In this document: positions 33,887-41,711 of the stretch, piece by piece
How the letters are laid out: each line of letters begins with the position of its first letter
How positions within the stretch are numbered: the first letter of the stretch is position 1
DNA from: JAZDCJ01 sp036311985
GTDB taxonomy: Bacteria > Actinomycetota > Actinomycetes > Actinomycetales > Micrococcaceae
Length of the DNA: 64,000 nt
Strand: one strand, 5' to 3'
NCBI RefSeq assembly: GCF_036311985.1
Contig: NZ_JAZDCJ010000030.1
Notes under the pieces: generated by a model
Database searches by the model: none
The model's input: only the letters and a program-made list of their open reading frames with translations
Told to the model about the DNA's origin: nothing
Made by a program: the position numbers and the translations under genes

Positions 33887-34566
33887 GGGCGGCCTCCCAT
33901 TCGGCCGGCCGCGTGCCGCCACGCAGGCAGCTCGATCCGCTCGTGCGGGACCAGCCCGTCCGGGAGGTCGTGCGCCACGACGAGGACCCTGCGTCCCTCG
34001 GCGATCCAGCCGTCGATCTCCTCGACCACGCGGACGACGCCGGAGTCGTCCAGGCCGTTGAACGGTTCGTCCAGGATCATCAGCGACGCCGGTGACGCCG
34101 TCGCCAGGACGAACCAGGCCTTGCGGAGGTTGCCGGTGGAGAGCTCTCCCGCAGGAGCGTCGAGCCACGAACCGAGCCGGTGGGAGGCCAGCCGCTCGAA
34201 GAGCGCCTCCCCAGGAAGGCCGAGCGACTGGGACATCAGCTCGGCCTGCGCCCTGACGGAGAGCGCCGGGATCAGGGCGGGATCGGCGCGGACGACGCGG
34301 CGGGCCGCGCGGGCGGCGTCGCTCGGTGGCGGAAAGCCCTGGACGCGCACGGTGCCGCTCCACGGCTCGAGGATGCCGGCCACGACTTCAAGCAGGGTCG
34401 ACTTGCCGCTCCCGTTGGTGCCGCGCAAGTGGACGAGGGGCAGCGCGGCCGTGAAGGTGAGGTCCCGCAGGACGGGAACACCCGGCATGTAGCCGACCGT
34501 CAGACCCTCGACTTCCAGGAACGGGGGCGCGGAGTCCGGTGCGCCGCGGCGCGTGCGGGTGGTCAT
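33883..34566 (-). CDS. ABC transporter ATPase, circular-bacteriocin type
   Basis: 227 residues. Walker A is LRGTNGSGKST (about 47-57), Walker B is LMILDEPFNGLDD, and the signature is the weak ELSTGNLRKA. Short ATPases of this size accompany the DUF95 protein in circular bacteriocin clusters. It overlaps the permease gene before it (ATGA) and the next ATPase after it (GTGA). It probably powers the large permease 34563-36389. Confidence 0.85.
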   Translation of the reverse strand: MTTRTRRGAPDSAPPFLEVEGLTVGYMPGVPVLRDLTFTAALPLVHLRGTNGSGKSTLLEVVAGILEPWSGTVRVQGFPPPSDAARAARRVVRADPALIPALSVRAQAELMSQSLGLPGEALFERLASHRLGSWLDAPAGELSTGNLRKAWFVLATASPASLMILDEPFNGLDDSGVVRVVEEIDGWIAEGRRVLVVAHDLPDGLVPHERIELPAWRHAAGRMGGRP

Positions 34567-36389
34567 GGCGTGTCCTCCGTTGGGGTCGAGGGAGTGGGTG
34601 CGGGACGTCGCGCCGCGTCGCCGGACGAGCGGTGCCCGGCCGCATCGGACCCGAGCCGCCATGGGTGGATCCGGCGGCGCAGGAGCCGCGGCGTCCACCA
34701 GAGCATCAGCCCGGCCGCCGCGGACAAGCCGGCCACGGCCGCGCCCCAGGGCAGCAGCCAGACCGTGGTCGCGCCGAGCGTGCCGAGCAGCAGGACGAGC
34801 GTTCCGCCGAGCCCGCCCTCGGCGGATCCGTCGCCGTTCTCCTGGCGCTGCGGGTCGACGAGGTCGGCCACCAGGACGACGGCGGTCAGGAAAGTCACGA
34901 GTGCCGCCGCTTCGATCAGCGGAGCGGGCGAGGACCGGACCAGGCAGAACCCTGCGACCGGCACCAGCACCGGGACGGCACACAGGCGCAGGGCCTGGAC
35001 CACGACGGACCGGCACAGCGCGCCGGTGTCGATGCCGGAATCGGCGAGCCATCGCAGCCGCGGGATCCAGCTCACGGGACCCGAGGCGCTCGTCACCGTC
35101 AGGCCGACGAGCACCACGGCCATGGCCAGCGCGCCCGCCGAGGCGACGTCGAGCCACGCCACCTGTTGCTGCTCACCGGTGGCCAGGATGCCGGCACCGA
35201 ATCCGGCCACCACGGCTCCCAGCAACGGCATGACGCGCTCGAGGCGGCGATACAGCGCGGAGGCCTGCGACGCTCCGCCGCGCACCTGGCGCACGAGCAT
35301 CGTGGCGAGTCCTCTGCTTCGGCGGTGGACGGAACCCGGTGTGGGCGGGAAGGCGCGACCGGCTCCGGCAGGTCCTGTGCCCTCGCGGCCGGGCCGGTTC
35401 CCGGCGGTCCGGTGCCACGCTGTCGGCCGGGGCTCGCGGAGCGCACCGGGAACGGCATAGGGGCCGGGGCGTCGGGAACCGCGCAGGGCCGCCAGCACCG
35501 CCGAGAGGAGCCCCGCACCGAGGAGGCAGACGGCCCCGGCGGCGTACGCCGCGGCGGGAGCCATCCGTGCGCCGAACGCTCCCGCGTCCCGCAGCGAACC
35601 CAACAGCACCTCGTCGCCAGGCAGCGACAGCCGCCCCTCCGCGGCGGCCAGCGCGGTGGCGGCCAGCACCGCGCCGAAGAGGAGCACCGTGCCGGTGGCG
35701 GTCGCGGCCCAACCCGGCGCCGCGCCCCGAGTACGCGCGGCGAGCGTGATCTGCAGGCCCGTGGCCGTCATCGAAGCGGCCCACGGCACGAGCGCCGCCG
35801 CCACCGCGCAGGCCGCCGCGTCTTCCGGGGACGCCCCCGGGGCGCCCACCACGGCGCCGACGCAAGCGAGCGCGCCGACACCCGATCGCGCGAGCGTGCC
35901 GAGCAGGCGCGGGAGCAGGACGTGCGCCGTCCCGGACGCCCAGGGATGCAGGTCCAGCCCGACGTAGTGGGGTCCGTCGACGGGTCGGACGAGCTCTTCG
36001 CGGGCCCGGCCCGTGAGGGCCGTGACCGCCGAGGCCGCCGCCGAGACGACGACTGCCAGGAGGATCACGCCGGCCGCGTCGACGGGGTCGATCCCGATGG
36101 CTCCGGCCACGAGTGACACGGCGGCGCCGGCAAGCAGCGCCAGCGCCGGGACCACGACGACGGCGCCGAGCGTGGCGAGCGCCAGGAGCAGGCCGCGGTG
36201 TCGGCCCGGGAACGGCAGCGAATTGCGCAGGCAGTACCGGAGCAGACGCAGCGAGTTGACGTAGCGCACCGAGGCGATGAACCCGTAGGCGACGGGCGTG
36301 ATGGGGCCGGCCCCGCCGTCGTACTCCCGGGTGCCGCCGGGCACGGCCCGGCCCGGCCGCTCCTCCCGGAGGACCTCGTGTTCTGTCAT
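34563..36389 (-). CDS. Large multi-pass membrane protein of the bacteriocin cluster
   Basis: 608 residues with about 12-14 hydrophobic segments. The charged N-terminus includes a REYDGGAGPI stretch encoded by a GTACGAC-type repeat. A hydrophilic loop (about 310-360) separates two similar membrane halves. No conserved motif is recognised. Its position before an ATPase gene, with ATGA overlaps at both ends, makes it the probable permease for that ATPase, or a bacteriocin maturation component. Its start overlaps the stop of the gene upstream. Confidence 0.65.
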   Translation of the reverse strand: MTEHEVLREERPGRAVPGGTREYDGGAGPITPVAYGFIASVRYVNSLRLLRYCLRNSLPFPGRHRGLLLALATLGAVVVVPALALLAGAAVSLVAGAIGIDPVDAAGVILLAVVVSAAASAVTALTGRAREELVRPVDGPHYVGLDLHPWASGTAHVLLPRLLGTLARSGVGALACVGAVVGAPGASPEDAAACAVAAALVPWAASMTATGLQITLAARTRGAAPGWAATATGTVLLFGAVLAATALAAAEGRLSLPGDEVLLGSLRDAGAFGARMAPAAAYAAGAVCLLGAGLLSAVLAALRGSRRPGPYAVPGALREPRPTAWHRTAGNRPGREGTGPAGAGRAFPPTPGSVHRRSRGLATMLVRQVRGGASQASALYRRLERVMPLLGAVVAGFGAGILATGEQQQVAWLDVASAGALAMAVVLVGLTVTSASGPVSWIPRLRWLADSGIDTGALCRSVVVQALRLCAVPVLVPVAGFCLVRSSPAPLIEAAALVTFLTAVVLVADLVDPQRQENGDGSAEGGLGGTLVLLLGTLGATTVWLLPWGAAVAGLSAAAGLMLWWTPRLLRRRIHPWRLGSDAAGHRSSGDAARRPAPTPSTPTEDTP

Positions 36390-36832
36390 GAAGGCCAACG
36401 CCCGACCCCCGCCCTGCCGCCGGGAACGTCCGGGAAGCGCACCGCGAGCTGGACGAGGGCCCCGAGCCCCAGGACGACCGCGGCCGCCCCGTGGATCCAT
36501 ACCGTGTCGAGCTCCCGGAAGAACGCCAGCCCCGCAACGGCCGCCATCGCCCCCACGGCACAGATCCCCGTGGCCACGACGGGCAGCATCCTGCGGTGGA
36601 AGGCGAACGGGATCCACATCAACAGCAGCAACGCCGCCGCTCCTCCCTGGACGCGCCACAGGAGTTCGAGCCGTCCGGCGGCCGCGGCGTCGTCGACCAC
36701 CGCCGCCGCGGACGAGGTCAGGCCGATCCAGGCCATCAGCGCCAGCGCGGCCGCCGCGGACACCCAGCTGCCGATCGCTGCCGGACCGGTCCACTTCCCC
36801 GGCCTCGTGCGCTGCTTCGTGCTGTTCTTCAC
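36386..36832 (-). CDS. Small membrane protein of the bacteriocin cluster
   Basis: 148 residues with four hydrophobic segments (AAIGSWVSAAAALALMAWIG, VQGGAAALLLLMWIPFAF, MLPVVATGICAVGAMAAVAGLAF, IHGAAAVVLGLGALVQLAV). GTG at 36832 is preferred to ATG at 36895 because GAGGAGGACCC stands 5 bases upstream. Small membrane proteins in these clusters often give immunity. That role is inferred from context only. Confidence 0.6.
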   Translation of the reverse strand: MKNSTKQRTRPGKWTGPAAIGSWVSAAAALALMAWIGLTSSAAAVVDDAAAAGRLELLWRVQGGAAALLLLMWIPFAFHRRMLPVVATGICAVGAMAAVAGLAFFRELDTVWIHGAAAVVLGLGALVQLAVRFPDVPGGRAGVGRWPS

Positions 36833-36897
36833 TGGGTCCTCCTCGGGACGGCGGACGCGGGTCGCCTGCGTGGTTGGGGGGTGCTGGGAGGCCATGG

Positions 36898-37479
36898 TCA
36901 GAACCACCGGCCGTAGGCCAGCAAGGTCAGCGCGGTGAGGGCGCCGGCCAGCAGCACGGTCGTGCCCGTGCCCGGCCACCCGGCCCTGCGCGAGGCGATA
37001 GCCTGGCGCGCCAGGACGAGGGCGGGGACGGCCAGGAACACCCACCCCGGCGCCGCGGCGGCCAACTGCACGGGATGCGTGTCGAGGAAGGCCGCCCAGC
37101 CGAAGGCCAGGATGGTCGTGAGGTCCACGGCGCGCGGGCGGACGGACAGCGGGAAACGGCGGCGCCACTGGGCCACGACGATGGCCTCGACTCCGCGGGC
37201 GACGAGGTAGCTCAACGCAATGCCGAGCGTCGTCACGACCACTCCGGAGCGTACGGCCAGCTCGGCGAACTCCGGATCCAGTCCGGCGTCCCGGATGGGC
37301 GCCTGGGCCGCGATGAGAGCGGAGCGGGAGTCCACGGCCGCGTAGATGAGCGCGATCCCGGCGCCCACGACGGCCACGGAAGCCAGGACGCGGAGCAGGC
37401 CGCGGAGAGCGGAGCGCCGGGACGGTGCGGGTGCCGCGTCGACGGCCAGATCGGCCGGGGGCGGGGTAGCTGCCTTCAT
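36898..37479 (-). CDS. Membrane protein of the bacteriocin cluster
   Basis: 193 residues with about five hydrophobic segments (VLASVAVVGAGIALIYAAV, SGVVVTTLGIALSYLVARGV, AVDLTTILAFGWAAFL, GWVFLAVPALVLARQ, TTVLLAGALTALTLLAYG). No family is recognised. ATG at 37479 overlaps the stop of the SpoIIM-like gene (ATGA). In known circular bacteriocin clusters the genes next to the DUF95 protein encode such membrane partners for processing or export. Confidence 0.65.
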   Translation of the reverse strand: MKAATPPPADLAVDAAPAPSRRSALRGLLRVLASVAVVGAGIALIYAAVDSRSALIAAQAPIRDAGLDPEFAELAVRSGVVVTTLGIALSYLVARGVEAIVVAQWRRRFPLSVRPRAVDLTTILAFGWAAFLDTHPVQLAAAAPGWVFLAVPALVLARQAIASRRAGWPGTGTTVLLAGALTALTLLAYGRWF

Positions 37480-38189
37480 TGCGGGATTCCTCCGATGACT
37501 TCAAGGACGGCCCCGGCCGTGATCAGGACCAGGGATGTGGCGAGGGGCGGCAGGGTCCAGCGCACGGCCGCTCCGTAGGCCCGCAGGGAGCTGCGCACGG
37601 TCACGGCTCCGCCCGCGCCCCAGTGCCTCAGGAGCCCGAGGACGGGGATGAAGCCCGCCACGGAAGCTGCCAGAAGGCCGAGTCCCTCGAAGACGAAGTA
37701 GGGGGCGAGCGTCTGTGCGGCGCCGGCCGCGCCCAGGGCGTCCACGGCGCCGTGGAACACGGCCCCGGTGAACAGACCGAGGATGATGCTCGACGCGAAC
37801 GTGGAGAGGCCGGCGGTCAGCATGCCCGAGGCGAGCCCGAGGGCCGCGGCGAGGTTGGTCGCGAGGATCGGTCCCAGCTCTCCCCAGTCCTGCTCCCGGC
37901 CCGCGCCGCCGGCCACCGGGAAGCGCAGGCCGCTCGAATAGCCGATCCAGATGAGAGCGCCCCACAGGACCGCGGTGACCACGACGGAGGTGGCCACGAC
38001 GAGCCGCTCCGCGGCGCCCCTTCGCCGTCGGGCCGGGCCGGGTGCGCCGGGCGAGAAGGATGCGGTCCCGGTCCCATCGGCCGGCTGTGGCCGTGCCCCC
38101 CGTGGCGGTCCCGGCGGCGGGTGTGGCAGGGGGGCTCCGGCCGGTGAGGGCGGCACGGATGGCGCTGCCGACGCGTGGTGCTCGTCCAT
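37476..38189 (-). CDS. SpoIIM/DUF95-like circular-bacteriocin maturation protein
   Basis: 237 residues. A cytoplasmic proline-rich N-terminus of about 60 residues is followed by five membrane segments. The motif region TNLAAALGLASGMLTAGLST, ILGLFTGAVFHG and LAPYFVFEGLGLLAASVAGF matches the DUF95 pattern N-x-G-x-x-x-G ... P-H/Y-x-x-x-E-x-x-A. DUF95 proteins are the most constant companions of circular bacteriocin precursors and may act in leader removal, ring closure or export. ATG at 38189 follows AGGAG. Confidence 0.78.
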   Translation of the reverse strand: MDEHHASAAPSVPPSPAGAPLPHPPPGPPRGARPQPADGTGTASFSPGAPGPARRRRGAAERLVVATSVVVTAVLWGALIWIGYSSGLRFPVAGGAGREQDWGELGPILATNLAAALGLASGMLTAGLSTFASSIILGLFTGAVFHGAVDALGAAGAAQTLAPYFVFEGLGLLAASVAGFIPVLGLLRHWGAGGAVTVRSSLRAYGAAVRWTLPPLATSLVLITAGAVLEVIGGIPQ

Positions 38190-38340
38190 GATCTCCTGGG
38201 GTCCTTTCCGCCGGTCCGCCGCCTCTGGACGGCCGCCCGGCCGCCGGTAGGCCGTTGCCTGCCGTGGCGCCTCGTTGTAGCCTGATGCCGTTGGCGCTGG
38301 CCCCTCTCCGCGCAAGGTCGAAGGACCAGCACCAGCGGTT

Positions 38341-38354
38341 CCTGAGTTCTCAGG
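38341..38354. terminator. Small palindrome CCTGAG-TT-CTCAGG downstream of the precursor
   Basis: A 6-bp perfect stem with a 2-base loop, 45 bases past the precursor stop. It follows the larger hairpin at 38364-38408 in the direction of transcription. Together they may reduce read-through into the export genes. Confidence 0.35.
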
Positions 38355-38363
38355 GCATCGTGT

Positions 38364-38408
38364 GATTGCCTGGGCCCGTCAGCAATGTGCTGCGGGGCTC
38401 AGGCAATC
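38364..38408 (-). terminator. Long hairpin spanning the end of the bacteriocin precursor gene
   Basis: GATTGCCTG (38364-38372) pairs with CAGGCAATC (38400-38408). The inner arms extend the stem to about 18 paired positions of 21 around an ATG loop. It starts in the last three codons and includes the stop. No T tract follows, so it is more likely an RNA-processing or attenuation structure that keeps precursor mRNA more abundant than the downstream operon. Confidence 0.55.
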
Positions 38409-38680
38409 GCCTTCTTGCGGCCGAAGAAGCCGATCGCCCAGCGGACGGTGGCGATGACCGCGGTTCCGAGGCCGGCGGTGAGCAGGAGGGCGGCGATGGC
38501 CGCGGCGCTCGCGCCGACCATGATCGCGTCGACGATCTTCGTCGCCAGGGCGTAGCTTCCAGCGGTTCCGGCGCCGATGAGGCCCGCGACGATGAACGTC
38601 GACGCGGTACCGACGACGAGTCCGACGGCGGCGAATGCGGCGGCGAGGAGGCCTCGGGAGGTGCGAATGCTCGACTGCAT
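38399..38680 (-). CDS. Circular bacteriocin precursor (circularin/garvicin ML type)
   Basis: 93 residues. The proposed leader is residues 1-33 (MQSSIRTSRG to IVAG) and the proposed core residues 34-93. The core is 60 residues, begins LIGAGTAGSYALATKIVDAI and ends IGFFGRKKAIA, with four or five helices and a net charge of about +4. By memory this aligns with garvicin ML (LVATGMAAGV...) and carnocyclin A: L-x-x-G-x-A at the start, IV-x-A-I near position 16-20, and a basic last helix. The core would be joined Leu34 to Ala93 and would act on target membranes. The cleavage site is inferred. ATG at 38680 follows GGAAGG. The gene next downstream encodes a DUF95 protein. Confidence 0.82.
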   Translation of the reverse strand: MQSSIRTSRGLLAAAFAAVGLVVGTASTFIVAGLIGAGTAGSYALATKIVDAIMVGASAAAIAALLLTAGLGTAVIATVRWAIGFFGRKKAIA

Positions 38681-38708
38681 GATGAGTGTCCTTCCAGACG
38701 GGGTGTCC

Positions 38709-38749
38709 GGTGGGACCATCCGTCCCACCGTCGCACGCTTTCTGCGTGC
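38709..38749 (-). promoter_or_regulatory. Two leader hairpins before the bacteriocin precursor
   Basis: GGTGGGAC (38709-38716) pairs with GTCCCACC (38722-38729). GCACGC (38733-38738) pairs with GCGTGC (38744-38749). Both would lie in the 5' leader of the precursor mRNA. They could stabilise it or attenuate transcription. A clear promoter was not identified upstream. Confidence 0.5.
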
Positions 38750-38855
38750 TCCCTCGATCCCACCAGCAACGCGGCAGCGGCACTAGCTACTTTCGGCTCC
38801 CCCGCCACCCCGCATCACGATCCACCCAGGGCTGTTGTGCGTGCGCCGCTTCCGA

Positions 38856-38970
38856 CACTCCCGCGCACCTTTCGGGCGTCCGGCGCGGTTAAGTCGCGGC
38901 TACATCGCGCTGACGAGGAGTTCCCGGATCGGTTGAGGCTTAAAGTGCGCTGGGGTGGGGGCGGGCGGCG
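38856..38970 (+). repeat. ~115-bp repeat, copy B (right border of the bacteriocin cluster)
   Basis: Direct repeat of 29597-29711 at about 79% identity. It covers the last codons and the TAA stop (38940-38942) of the DUF5129-like gene. A half copy of the gene-end palindrome (CGCATCACGATCCACCC, 38811-38827) lies next to it. Confidence 0.8.
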
Positions 38971-41711
38971 GCCAGGAGGCGCCTGGTCCGGCGTTCGACG
39001 TCCGCGTCCCGCTCCCCCAGCACCGCGGCGAGGCCCTGCAGGTGCTCCACGCGCCGCTCGTAGCGCGGCCCGAGCCGGCCCGCGAGCGGCAGCGCGGCGA
39101 GCTCCTCCGCCTCCCGCCACGCCATCACGAGGGCGCGCTCGAAGAGCCGCTGGTCCGCTTCCGCGGCGGTCCCCGCGGCCCCGGCGCCGAGCACGGCGAC
39201 CGCGTTCAGGCGCGAGTCGTCCAGCCCCAGGGCCAGCCGCTCCAGCTCCTCCCGGGCCCTGCGCAGCCCCGCGCCGCCGCGGCCGAAGCGGCCCAGCGAC
39301 GCGGACATGGCCCCTCCGTAGCGCACGGCCTGGCCCACGCCCACGAGCCCCAGTGCCAGCGCGGCGGCGACGAGCCAGTACAGCGCCCAGAAGTCCACGT
39401 CGGCGTCCCGGTACCCGTTGGCCTGCAGGCCGCGGGCCAGGTCCTCCAGCTCGGAGGCGACGCGCACCTCGGGGCTCCCGGAGGCGTGGAAGCTGCCGTG
39501 CGTCCACTGCGTGCGCTGCAGCCGGTTCACGTCGCCGACGGCCACGGCCCCCGCCAGGACGGTGGGGATGTTCACGGTTCCGTCGTCGAACACCATGACC
39601 GGCAGGACCGCCTGGTCCCCGCGCAGCTCCCGCGTCGCGGGATCCACGAGTTCCGGGAACTCGGCCTTGATCCGCCACAGCATGTCCAGGGTGCCGGCCG
39701 GGTCCAGGATGTCATGCCCGGGGTCGTGCGGATCGGGCACGATCGGCAGGTACTCCTCCGCGTCGCGCAGCGCCACGACGACGTCGAGCTCGGACGGGAA
39801 GCTGTCCTCGAGGTAGCGCCGGATCGAGGCCTCGTCGATCCCCCCGGCCTCGCCGTCCACGGTCAGCGAGCGCAGCGGCACGCCTCCGGTGAGCGCCCAG
39901 CCCGGTCGTTCGGTCACGGACGAGACGATGATCCCGGAGGCGATGAGCGAGGACAGGACGACGGCGGTGCCCCCGACCGCCCACACGGCGGCCCGGTGCC
40001 GCCCGGCTCCGGGACGGCCGCCGCGCGCGCCCTTCGCGCCGCCCACGCCACTCGAGGCCGTGCCGACGGGGCCCGTTCCGACCGCGGCCCCCTCGCGTCC
40101 GGGGCCCGCGGGATTGAGCCCGCTGCGCTCGATCCAGCCCCCGAACCGGGCCGACCACCGCCGGCGGGCCGAGGCGGCGGCGGAGGCATCGGCGTCGTAC
40201 GCCGGGACCTCGCCCAGCAGCGAGCGGGCGGCGGCGTTCGCGCGGTCCAGCGCGTCCAGCGCACCCCCGGACCGCGGGAGACCGAGCCCGGCCCGGAGCG
40301 CACCCAGGTCCTCCGTCGCGCGGAGCCGGCGGGAGAGCCGGTCGCCGCCGGGGTAGCGGCGCAGGCGCTTTCCGACCGCGCCCGCCGCCCGGCCGAGCCG
40401 CCGCTCGGCCCGCACCCATGCGTCCACGCCGACCCCAGGCGCGCCCTCCCGGCCCGCGTCATTCCGGCCCGCGTCATTCCGGCCCGCACGGGCCCTGCCC
40501 CCGCGTCGGCCGGCCCCGGAATCCCGGTCCGCGCCACGGGCGGCTTCCACGGCAGCGTCCGCGGCCGCGCCGTGCTCCCCCGCGACGGAGAGCAGGCCCG
40601 CGAGCGCGGCGCGCAGCTCCTCCTCGAGCCCCTCGTCGAGGGTCCCGGCGGGCGCGGCCTCGAGGCGGACGAGCAGCTCCCGGGCGGCGTCGTTGACGGG
40701 GGCCGCGAGGCGGTCGAATGTCGATCCCCCGCCAGAGTGCCCTCCGTGGACGGCGCCGGCCCCGAGGAGCGCGTCGGCGAGCGTCGTCAGGCGGTCCGCG
40801 GCGGCCTCGAACGCGGCGAGGCGCTTCTCCGTGCCCTCCGTGAGCGCGGTCCGGCGCGAGGACACGGCCCCGACCACGGCGTCCTCCGTGCGCGCCGCGG
40901 CGAGCGAGGAGTCCCGCAGGGCCTCCCACGCCCGCGTGAATCCCGCCGGCCGGGCCTGCTCGGGGGTGGAGAGGTAGGTGACCTCGAGCGCCTCCAGGTC
41001 CAGGACCACGCGGGCCAGCCGGTGCTGGGCGGCCGCCAGCCGGCGGTAGCGCCGTTCCCAGCGGGCGCGGCGGCGCAGGGACAGGCCGAGCGCGCCGACG
41101 GTGCCGAGCAGTCCGAGCGCGGTCCCGGCCGCCCAGAAGTGCGGGGTCCGCACGGGGCCGGGGTGGAGCACCTCGGACGCCGTGCGCGCGGCGGCGGCCA
41201 CGGCCTGCGGCCCGTGCCCCAGCCCGAGGTTGCCCTGGAACGCGCGGTTGATGTCGAAGCCGGCGTCCCGCGGGCGGTCCGGTCCGGGCGGGTCCACGCG
41301 GACCGCGGCGCCGGCAAAGCGCTCGTCGGCGTCGGAATCGGTGTCGTTCTCGAGCGCCGTGGAGAGGACGACGTCGTAGCCGGGGTCCGCTTCCCCGTAC
41401 AGTTCCGCGTAGCTCAGGAGCCGCGACGTGACCTTGACGGTGACCGGCTCCCACGCCGGGATCGTCTCCGGCAGGACGGCGTCGACCGTGGCCTGGCTGA
41501 TGTTGTACGGCAGGCCGTCGTCGACCTCGATCACCACCTCAGCCGCGGGCTGTGCGGTGAGCGCGGCGGCCCCGGTCCCCGCGAACGCCGCGGTCGCGGC
41601 GCCGAGGGCGATCGCGAGCCACGGCAGGCCGAAGCGCGGGCGGCTGCGGGCGTGGATCAGGCGGGTTCCGGTGTCTGCCGGGGCGCGCGTCGCCGCGTCG
41701 TCGACGCTCAT
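38940..41711 (-). CDS. DUF5129-like large membrane protein
   Basis: 923 residues. An N-terminal membrane segment (LAIALGAATAAFAGTGAAA) leads to a short extracytoplasmic domain, then a segment at about 190-210 and a long alpha-helical, Ala/Arg-rich region with coiled-coil character. A third segment (AAVWAVGGTAVVLSSLIAS) precedes a second extracytoplasmic domain (about 610-790), and a last segment is ALYWLVAAALALGLVG. Such proteins are encoded beside TPM-domain proteins in actinobacteria; function unknown. The C-terminal stop lies in the 115-bp repeat. It overlaps the upstream gene by 4 bases. Confidence 0.65.
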   Translation of the reverse strand: MSVDDAATRAPADTGTRLIHARSRPRFGLPWLAIALGAATAAFAGTGAAALTAQPAAEVVIEVDDGLPYNISQATVDAVLPETIPAWEPVTVKVTSRLLSYAELYGEADPGYDVVLSTALENDTDSDADERFAGAAVRVDPPGPDRPRDAGFDINRAFQGNLGLGHGPQAVAAAARTASEVLHPGPVRTPHFWAAGTALGLLGTVGALGLSLRRRARWERRYRRLAAAQHRLARVVLDLEALEVTYLSTPEQARPAGFTRAWEALRDSSLAAARTEDAVVGAVSSRRTALTEGTEKRLAAFEAAADRLTTLADALLGAGAVHGGHSGGGSTFDRLAAPVNDAARELLVRLEAAPAGTLDEGLEEELRAALAGLLSVAGEHGAAADAAVEAARGADRDSGAGRRGGRARAGRNDAGRNDAGREGAPGVGVDAWVRAERRLGRAAGAVGKRLRRYPGGDRLSRRLRATEDLGALRAGLGLPRSGGALDALDRANAAARSLLGEVPAYDADASAAASARRRWSARFGGWIERSGLNPAGPGREGAAVGTGPVGTASSGVGGAKGARGGRPGAGRHRAAVWAVGGTAVVLSSLIASGIIVSSVTERPGWALTGGVPLRSLTVDGEAGGIDEASIRRYLEDSFPSELDVVVALRDAEEYLPIVPDPHDPGHDILDPAGTLDMLWRIKAEFPELVDPATRELRGDQAVLPVMVFDDGTVNIPTVLAGAVAVGDVNRLQRTQWTHGSFHASGSPEVRVASELEDLARGLQANGYRDADVDFWALYWLVAAALALGLVGVGQAVRYGGAMSASLGRFGRGGAGLRRAREELERLALGLDDSRLNAVAVLGAGAAGTAAEADQRLFERALVMAWREAEELAALPLAGRLGPRYERRVEHLQGLAAVLGERDADVERRTRRLLAAARPHPSAL

